Shown here one piece after another: positions 60,240-64,000 of a stretch of 64,000 bases of DNA. Source of the stretch: Chlorobaculum thiosulfatiphilum (lineage in GTDB: Bacteria; Bacteroidota; Chlorobiia; Chlorobiales; Chlorobiaceae); NCBI RefSeq assembly GCF_006265165.1, contig NZ_VDCH01000005.1, forward strand, positions 1 through 64,000. The letters run 5' to 3'. How positions within the stretch are numbered: position 1 is the stretch's first letter; each line of letters opens with the position of its first letter. Position numbers and translations under genes: made by a program. Under the pieces are notes generated by a model. It had not been told where the DNA came from. It saw only the letters and a program-made list of their open reading frames with translations, and did not search any database.

Positions 60240-61721
60240 TTACATCGACATGATTTCGATTCTTTTCCTGAGTTCCTCGATCTTCTTGCGCTCATCGTTT
60301 GACGCGACGACCTTTTTCTCGATGGTGTTCAGGGCGTGAATGACCGTTGAGTGGTCGCGTCCGCCGAAGTGCAGGCCGATGGTTTTCAGCGATGAGCCGG
60401 TCATCTCTTTGGACAGATACATGGCGATCTGCCGTCCGACGGCGATCTCCTTCTTTTTCGATTTGCCCTTCAGGTCATTCGAGGTGATCGAAAAATAGGA
60501 GCAGACCGCTTTTTCGATGGTATCGAGGGTGAGCTGCTTGGTGTTGTACCGGATGATGTCCTTGAGGGTCGATTTGGTGAAGGCCAGGTCGATCTCCTGG
60601 TTGTCGAGCGATTTGGCGGCCAGGAGCTTGACGATGCACCCTTCGAGTTCGCGGACGTTGTTGGTGACGTTGGTGGCGATGAACTCGATGACAACCGGAT
60701 CGAGCGATACGCCGCTCTGCTTGAGCTTGCTCTGGATGATCGCCTTGCGGGTCTCGTATTCCGGAGCCTGGATGTCGGTGGAGAGTCCCCAGTTGAAGCG
60801 CGAAATGAGCCGGTCTTCGATTCCCTTGATCTCCTTGATCGGTCGGTCCGCCGACAGGATGATCTGCTTGTTGGACTGATGCAACGTGTTGAAGATGTGG
60901 AAGATTTCCTCCTGCGTCTTCTCCTTGCCGGCGAAAAACTGGATGTCGTCGATGATCAGCACGTCGATGTTCCGGTAGAACGCGGAGAACTCCTGGATGT
61001 TGCCGTTCTGGATGGCGTTGACGAAATCGATGGCGAACTTTTCGCTCGATACGTAGAGCACGGCGTTGGTGATGTGGTTTTCGAGCACCGAGTTGCCGAT
61101 GGCCTGCATCATATGGGTTTTCCCGAGTCCCACGCCGCCATAGATGACCAGCGGGTTGAAGGCGTTCTGGCCCGGATTCTGGGCGATCGATTTCGAGGCG
61201 GCGAATGCCAGGGAGTTACAGTCACCCCTGATCAGCGTTGAAAAGGTGTACTTCGGGTTGAGGTTGTTGTCGAATCTTGAGCGTCCGATTTCCACTCCAT
61301 TGCGCCCGGTCGGGGCCTTTTGGCCGGGATTTTCTTGCCTGGCAGTTCTTTCCGCTGGCGCGGCATCGATCTGGTGCGGCAATTCGATGGTCACCGGCTG
61401 GCCCTGTGATTTGTCCATCACGATGGAGTACATCAGCTTCGCTTCAGGACCGATGACCTGCCGGAGCGCCTGCTTGACATGCACCGAATAGTTCTCTTCG
61501 ATCCATTCGTAGAAAAACTGGCTCGGAACCTCGATGGTCAGCTCGCTGCCTGAAAATGAAAGGGGTCTGATCGGCAGAAACCAGGTTTTGAAGGCAAGGG
61601 TATTGATGTTCTCCTGGATCAGTCCAAGGCAAGCGCTCCACACCTTTTCCGCAAAAGATTTGCTGTGCGACGGGGTTACTTTCAGGTTGCCGGGAGCTTC
61701 TTGCTGGATCGTATCGGACAT
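60240..61721 (-). CDS. dnaA: Chromosomal replication initiator protein DnaA
   Basis: Binds DnaA boxes and opens the origin. The protein has 493 residues. Domain I has the usual N-terminal helix set ([12 protein letters not shown]). Domain III has Walker A GGVGLGKT (195-202), Walker [10 protein letters not shown] and the ISRFNWGLS segment. Domain IV has the DnaA-box-binding [10 protein letters not shown] signature. It is first of the minus-strand replication genes, with the origin region directly upstream. Confidence 0.98.
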   Translation of the reverse strand: MSDTIQQEAPGNLKVTPSHSKSFAEKVWSACLGLIQENINTLAFKTWFLPIRPLSFSGSELTIEVPSQFFYEWIEENYSVHVKQALRQVIGPEAKLMYSIVMDKSQGQPVTIELPHQIDAAPAERTARQENPGQKAPTGRNGVEIGRSRFDNNLNPKYTFSTLIRGDCNSLAFAASKSIAQNPGQNAFNPLVIYGGVGLGKTHMMQAIGNSVLENHITNAVLYVSSEKFAIDFVNAIQNGNIQEFSAFYRNIDVLIIDDIQFFAGKEKTQEEIFHIFNTLHQSNKQIILSADRPIKEIKGIEDRLISRFNWGLSTDIQAPEYETRKAIIQSKLKQSGVSLDPVVIEFIATNVTNNVRELEGCIVKLLAAKSLDNQEIDLAFTKSTLKDIIRYNTKQLTLDTIEKAVCSYFSITSNDLKGKSKKKEIAVGRQIAMYLSKEMTGSSLKTIGLHFGGRDHSTVIHALNTIEKKVVASNDERKKIEELRKRIEIMSM

Positions 61722-62127
61722 GGGAATTGTCTGGGAGATGCGGTGTTTCGGTGATTCATCAACATTTTCTGTTTACAAGGTACAGCTTTCGGTGGACAAA
61801 AAACAATCCTGCTTCTGATTTTGGCTGTTGATGAAACTGCGTTTGCGCATGGATCCTTCAACATTCTATCTTGTTCTTTCGTCGTAGGTTATTGGGTTTA
61901 TCCGCAAAAGTTGTCCACATGTGTTGATGGGTTGCGGTGCGGCTGCTTGTTGGGTTTTGGCGGTTTTGGTTTTTTTTATCCACAAGTTATCCACAGTGTG
62001 GGCAAGTTATGGGGCGACCGGTGTTGATAAGTACGGGAAATGTGACGGCTCTTGCTTATCTGTGAGTAAAATGATAAATTGAACGTCCTGTAATTTTAAA
62101 CAATCATTCGAGAGGAGTTTTGAGGAG
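61722..62127. other. Replication origin region (oriC)
   Basis: 406 bases between divergent dnaA and rpmH. It holds perfect DnaA boxes TTATCCACA at 61976-61984 and 61987-61995. Near-boxes are TTGTCCACA at 61911-61919, TTATCCGCA at 61898-61906, and TTATCAACA (complement) at 62022-62030. A T-run precedes the first perfect box. The dnaA-dnaN and rpmH-rnpA-yidD-yidC genes point outward. This is the classic layout; the exact start is not proven. Confidence 0.85.
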
Positions 62128-62289
62128 ATGAAAAGGACTTTTCAGCCAAGCAACAGGAAAAGAAGGAACAAGCACGGCTTCAGGCAGAGAATGGCTACAA
62201 AGAACGGACGCAGGGTTCTGTCCTCTCGTCGCGCCAAGGGCCGTCACTCCCTGAGCGTGAGCAGCTCGATGACCGCTTCGAAACGTTAA
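62128..62289 (+). CDS. rpmH: 50S ribosomal protein bL34
   Basis: A 53-residue, highly basic ribosomal protein. The start is ATG 62128 after a GAGG motif; the sequence [18 protein letters not shown] is nearly universal for bL34, and the usual 44-46 residue protein is extended by a Ser-rich C-terminus ([13 protein letters not shown]). It heads the rpmH-rnpA-yidD-yidC operon next to oriC. Confidence 0.96.
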   Translation: MKRTFQPSNRKRRNKHGFRQRMATKNGRRVLSSRRAKGRHSLSVSSSMTASKR

Positions 62290-62348
62290 CAAAAAGGCCG
62301 GTAAGGAGCTTCGGTTCCAACTCCGGACGGATCAGCGTCCACGCTGGC

Positions 62349-62786
62349 ATGTTTTCGGAAAAACGCGCAAATGCTCTGCCGAGGAGTGAAATAGTTCGAG
62401 GAAAGAGCACCATTTCCCGTCTGTTCAACAAGGGCAGTCGTCTGAAAGGGGGTTCTCTCCTGCTGATCTATTCTTCTTCACGGCCGGTTGACAAGGCCGG
62501 ACGGACACCGGTCAGGGTGCTTTTCACAGTCGGCAAGAAGCTTGCTCCGAGAGCTGTTGACCGGAACCGTATCAAACGGTTGATGCGCGAGGCTTACCGG
62601 CTTGAAAAAAATATTTTGTCCGGAATGCTTATATCCGGGAGTCGGAAAGAACAGACGCAGGTCATTCTGGCTTTTTTATACCGGGGCCGGGCCGATGCCA
62701 TTCCGTCACTGGAGAGGTTCCGGGCTGAAATACGGCACATGCTGAAAAATTTACCAGAACAGGCTGCCGCAGGTATGGGAGGATGA
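62349..62786 (+). CDS. rnpA: Ribonuclease P protein component
   Basis: The protein subunit of RNase P, which matures tRNA 5' ends. The protein has 145 residues. The RNA-binding motif [14 protein letters not shown] is the family's RNR signature, and [16 protein letters not shown] precedes it. It follows rpmH by 59 bases and overlaps yidD by 4 bases. Confidence 0.94.
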   Translation: MFSEKRANALPRSEIVRGKSTISRLFNKGSRLKGGSLLLIYSSSRPVDKAGRTPVRVLFTVGKKLAPRAVDRNRIKRLMREAYRLEKNILSGMLISGSRKEQTQVILAFLYRGRADAIPSLERFRAEIRHMLKNLPEQAAAGMGG

Positions 62787-63109
62787 CAGAGTTGAGTAAC
62801 ATGGACAATCAACGGGATCACGGGACTGAACAAAACGGCAGAACCCCAGGTCAGTTGTTGAATATCGTGCCGATTCTCCTGATAAGATTTTACCAGTCCT
62901 TCATTTCACCACTTCTCGGCCCCTCCTGCAAGTACCACCCCACCTGTTCCCACTACGCCATCGAGGCGTTCCGGCAACATAATTTTTTCTACGCCTCCTG
63001 GCTGACCGTCTGGAGGGTGCTTCGTTGCAATCCGTTTTCAAAGGGCGGCTACGATCCGGTGCCGCCAAAATCAGTGAAATCCGCAGGTAATTCAAAAGAT
63101 TCGAAGTAA
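62783..63109 (+). CDS. yidD: Membrane protein insertion efficiency factor YidD
   Basis: A 108-residue small amphipathic protein that aids YidC-dependent insertion. The core [32 protein letters not shown] and [15 protein letters not shown] is the YidD/DUF37 signature. The ATG at 62783 overlaps the rnpA stop; an in-frame ATG at 62801 is an alternative start. The stop overlaps the yidC start by 1 base. Confidence 0.94.
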   Translation: MTELSNMDNQRDHGTEQNGRTPGQLLNIVPILLIRFYQSFISPLLGPSCKYHPTCSHYAIEAFRQHNFFYASWLTVWRVLRCNPFSKGGYDPVPPKSVKSAGNSKDSK

Positions 63110-64000
63110 TGGACAGAAATTCGGTGATAGGGTTTGCCCTGATTGCTGCGATCATGATCGTCTGGCTACAGTTCATGAAGCCCGAGCAGAAGCTGGGGCT
63201 TGAAAAGGCGACGGCTCCACGCGAGGCGGTTCAGAAAACACCCACGGATTCATTGCCTGCTCCGGCAATGGCGGCGGCGACGGCAAAGGCGGACAGCTTC
63301 GGTTCGTTCGCGCAGGCCTCAGTCGGCACGGAAAAAACCATCACCGTCAACAACGATCTGTTCACGGCGAAGCTCTCCTCCAAAGGCGCCACGCTCAAGT
63401 CGCTTGTGCTCAAAAAGCACTTCGATGTGAACGGCAAGCCCTTCAATCTGGTCTCCTCCAGCGATAAAGGCGCGCTCTCCATGCTCTTTCTGAGCAGTGA
63501 CGGCAGGCGCATCGACACGCGCGATCTCTATTTCAGAAGTCTCGACGCCAAAACCTCCGAAACGGTAACTGGCAAAGAGAAGCTCTCGGTCAGCTATGTA
63601 CTCGATGTCGATGCCGCGCGCAGCATCACGGTGACCTACACCTTCAGCGGCGACAGTTATGTGGTCGATTACGATCTCAAGCTCAATGGTTTCGGTTCGA
63701 CCATTGCTGGCAATGAGTACCAGCTCAATTGGGATGGGGGTCTTGTCTATTCCGAGAAGGATCACAAAGACGAGTCGGCCAACGCGCTTGCCGGCGCTTA
63801 TCTCGGCGGCGGTCTGCTCAAGCTCGACGCCAGCGACGCCAAGAAATCCTATCGGGAGGAGGAGTCCGGAAAGGCCGAATGGATTGCCGTCAGGAACAAG
63901 TATTTCGTCTCGGCAATCATACCGCAGAGGAGCACCGAAGGGGTCTATCTGCAAGGCTCGAAAATGGCAGGCAGCGAGGTCGAGAACTATGTCGCGGCTC
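63109..64000 (+). CDS. yidC: Membrane protein insertase YidC (partial, cut by window end)
   Basis: The N-terminal 297 residues of the Oxa1/YidC insertase: the first membrane helix (SVIGFALIAAIMIVWLQF), a linker, then most of the periplasmic beta-super-sandwich P1 domain typical of Gram-negative YidC. The membrane core with the conserved hydrophilic groove Arg is beyond the window edge. It starts 1 base before the yidD stop ends. Confidence 0.95.
   Translation, partial: MDRNSVIGFALIAAIMIVWLQFMKPEQKLGLEKATAPREAVQKTPTDSLPAPAMAAATAKADSFGSFAQASVGTEKTITVNNDLFTAKLSSKGATLKSLVLKKHFDVNGKPFNLVSSSDKGALSMLFLSSDGRRIDTRDLYFRSLDAKTSETVTGKEKLSVSYVLDVDAARSITVTYTFSGDSYVVDYDLKLNGFGSTIAGNEYQLNWDGGLVYSEKDHKDESANALAGAYLGGGLLKLDASDAKKSYREEESGKAEWIAVRNKYFVSAIIPQRSTEGVYLQGSKMAGSEVENYVAA

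Overview
This window is a stretch of a green sulfur bacterium chromosome (Chlorobiaceae, most like Chlorobaculum) that ends at the replication origin. The grounds are a GC-rich genome (estimated by eye), a sulfide:quinone reductase of the Chlorobaculum type, ferredoxin-linked 2-oxoacid chemistry (iorAB), and an N-terminal-half ClpB whose 442-residue length matches what I recall for C. tepidum. The species assignment is inference; no database was searched.

Layout. 1-8.2 kb: minus-strand housekeeping genes (scpA, a DUF1015 gene, tsaE, tsaB, rsfS, gyrA, pyrG). 8.4-18.3 kb: a secreted TPR protein, amtB with an unusual P-II gene, an RRM RNA-binding protein, a TIGR01777 epimerase, glmS, pyrF, ftsH, acylphosphatase and tRNA-Val. 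18.6-25.6 kb: a plus-strand run of dxr, rseP, prfA, an SRPBCC-like protein, an RCK potassium channel, a nitroreductase and a secreted esterase. 25.7-35.8 kb: a decayed four-helix-bundle gene, sqr with a 52-residue partner, an ArsA-like ATPase flanked by copies of a small mobile repeat, and iorA-iorB-paaK-ACT followed by an aminotransferase, with REP-type palindromes between them.

35.9-40.1 kb is a small defence island. It holds an MjaI-like restriction endonuclease, an N4-cytosine-type methyltransferase with a degenerate staphylococcal-nuclease-like tail, a lipoprotein, and an Abi_2/AbiF HEPN protein. The HEPN gene is preceded by a hairpin and a strong intrinsic terminator that look like a short non-coding RNA. 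This is the best candidate for a poorly described system. 40.1-46.9 kb: a GAF-AAA+ sigma-54 activator divergent from tolC-usp-emrA-emrB, with a perfect palindrome and a near-consensus sigma-54 promoter between them. 47.1-51.1 kb: two BatA/BatB-like vWA proteins, a small hypothetical and half-length ClpB.

51.7-64 kb is the origin domain. It contains mnmG flanked by two parS-like sites, a family B DNA polymerase with archaeal-like motifs, a flavodiiron protein, then minus-strand dnaA-dnaN-recF-DUF721, and plus-strand rpmH-rnpA-yidD-yidC (yidC cut by the window edge). Genes point away from about 61.7-62.1 kb, where DnaA boxes cluster; DnaA-box-like sites also occur between dnaA and dnaN.
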